Shown: one piece after another, positions 6,626-7,244 of the stretch | Layout of the letters: each line of letters opens with the position of its first letter | Position numbering within the stretch: position 1 is the first letter of the stretch | Source of the DNA: Streptosporangiaceae bacterium | Lineage (GTDB): Bacteria > Actinomycetota > Actinomycetes > Streptosporangiales > Streptosporangiaceae | Direction: 5' to 3' | Assembly (NCBI GenBank): GCA_030045295.1 | Contig: JASIGD010000591.1 | Coordinates: 1 to 7,244 of the forward strand | DNA length: 7,244 nt | The notes under the pieces: model-generated | Seen by the model: only the letters and a program-made list of their open reading frames with translations | Told to the model about the DNA's origin: nothing | The model's database searches: none | Position numbers and translations under genes: made by a program

Positions 6626-7107
6626 GCGGGAAGGCGACTAACGTTAAATAGGCTTGCTACTGATACGTCCGAGATCAATCGATCAACATTCTTCACGATT
6701 TCCTGATAAGCTTCCTCCCGGTAAATCTCCGTCTCCGACTCGGTAGCGGAAACCCTACCTGGTTCGCCAATATCGGCAACTGACCATATACGCGGACTGA
6801 CAGGAAAGATCACGCACCGCAGGCACTCGTCGAAGACTCGCTGATTCATGCAGACCGTAATATCAGCTTTCTCCAGGCGCGACTGCGTGAGCTGATCTCC
6901 ATAGTCGGCCTTGGCGAATTCCCGTATCCCATGCCTCTCAAGGAGATCAAGCGTCACCTTGTAGTAGACCAGGTTCCTTGCCTTATCCAATGCTGCAGTC
7001 GTGCCGCTTGACAGAACGCTCAGATCCTTAGTCCCGAGTGAGTTCGCATAGGCTTCGGCAATAATACTCCTGAAGGAGTTCCCCCGGCATACGAAGTGGA
7101 TAATCAT
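6622..7107 (-). CDS. Low-molecular-weight protein tyrosine phosphatase family protein
   Basis: A 161-aa protein with the fold signature of low-molecular-weight phosphatases and related arsenate reductases. The P-loop CX5R is VCRGNSFRS, with nucleophile Cys7 and Arg13 after a short first strand (MIIHFV). The family usually has a second Cys before the Arg and a Pro after the Ser; here these are Phe12 and Ile15. The usual Asp-Pro general-acid motif near the C-terminus appears as ADIGEPG (111-117), with Asp112 the likely acid. Activity on phosphotyrosine is therefore plausible but not certain. I chose the ATG at 7105-7107 over the GTG at 7141-7143 because family members begin just before the first strand, and because a -10-like TATCAT sits exactly 6 nt upstream, suggesting a leaderless mRNA. 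No good Shine-Dalgarno is present. Sampled G+C is near 50 percent, against about 72 percent for a purF sample, suggesting recent acquisition. Its stop overlaps that of the yihY-like gene by 4 bp. Confidence 0.85.
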   Translation of the reverse strand: MIIHFVCRGNSFRSIIAEAYANSLGTKDLSVLSSGTTAALDKARNLVYYKVTLDLLERHGIREFAKADYGDQLTQSRLEKADITVCMNQRVFDECLRCVIFPVSPRIWSVADIGEPGRVSATESETEIYREEAYQEIVKNVDRLISDVSVASLFNVSRLPA

Positions 7108-7119
7108 CCTGCAATGATA
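7108..7119 (-). promoter_or_regulatory. Candidate leaderless -10 promoter for the phosphatase gene
   Basis: Read on the minus strand, TATCAT (7119 to 7114) is followed by 6 nt (TGCAGG) and then the ATG at 7107. TATCAT matches five of six positions of TATAAT, and the spacing would put transcription start on the A of the start codon. No clear -35 box is visible 16-18 nt upstream. Leaderless genes are common in actinobacteria. Confidence 0.4.
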
Positions 7120-7160
7120 ACAAAGCTGGCGTTTCCGGCACACGTCGTACTGGTTAATTG

Positions 7161-7244
7161 ATGTTTGCTATTCGCAGTCAGGAGACAGTCTCCGATCCCT
7201 CACCGCACCTTGCCGCCCGACGCTGGGTGGACGCGCTTGGCCTC
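7161..7244 (+). CDS. Possible partial CDS running off the right edge
   Basis: From the ATG at 7161 a frame stays open for 28 codons to the window end (begins MFAIRSQETVSDPSPHLAAR, continues to WVDALGL). The 5' part is AT-richer, and the end returns to high-GC codon use with G/C in third positions. There is no clear Shine-Dalgarno before it, so the true start may lie further right. It diverges from the phosphatase gene. I do not recognise the protein. Confidence 0.3.
   Translation, partial: MFAIRSQETVSDPSPHLAARRWVDALGL
7181..7193. promoter_or_regulatory. 13-bp palindrome GGAGAC-A-GTCTCC
   Basis: The 6-bp arms are perfect around one central base. The site lies about 75 bp upstream of the phosphatase start and inside the open frame that begins at 7161. 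It could be an operator for the divergent pair, or a short hairpin. If it is regulatory, the gene to the right probably starts after it. Confidence 0.25.

Noticed and set aside
1..7244. CRISPR array, tRNA or rRNA gene
   Set aside because: No regularly spaced repeats and no T-loop-like GTTCGANTCC or its complement were found on either strand by reading.

Overview
The window is high-GC actinobacterial DNA. The first 4 kb match, gene by gene, the Streptomyces neighbourhood of the developmental regulator bldC (purF, DUF3073, vdh, bldC; SCO4086-SCO4091 in S. coelicolor, recalled from memory). A Streptomyces-like or related differentiating actinomycete is the best guess. The species cannot be told from this sequence. 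Two hand-counted samples show the contrast in composition: one line of purF (1081-1140) is 43/60 G+C, while four lines of the last complete gene (6661-6720, 6781-6840, 6961-7020, 7021-7080) total 120/240.

Layout. At 8-1495 (+) lies purF, an Fe-S type glutamine amidophosphoribosyltransferase that carries out the committed step of purine synthesis. At 1569-1781 (-) is a short acidic-tailed DUF3073 protein. At 1942-3081 (-) is a valine/leucine-type amino acid dehydrogenase. A divergent, gene-free 0.7 kb region rich in small repeats (3082-3778) precedes bldC at 3779-3982 (+). The purM gene that normally sits between purF and DUF3073 in Streptomyces is missing; only 73 bp separate the two genes.

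From about 3983 onward the conserved neighbourhood ends. A 748-bp stretch with no convincing gene holds a series of hairpins, an orphan Shine-Dalgarno sequence and a 12-bp-arm inverted repeat. Then come a small VOC/glyoxalase-fold protein (4731-5135, -), another gene-poor stretch (5136-5650), a six-helix YihY/BrkB-family membrane protein (5651-6625, +) and a low-GC low-molecular-weight protein-phosphatase-like gene (6622-7107, -). The last two overlap tail to tail by 4 bp. An open reading frame starts at 7161 and runs off the right edge.

The left half combines nitrogen and purine metabolism with development: PurF consumes glutamine, Vdh feeds branched-chain keto acids and ammonia into metabolism, and BldC controls the timing of differentiation. 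The right half reads as accessory DNA. I did not find a clearly new multi-gene system. The points most worth a second look are the missing purM, the TGGTCC repeats in the bldC leader, the hairpin cluster after bldC, and the low-GC, apparently leaderless phosphatase-like gene with altered motifs.
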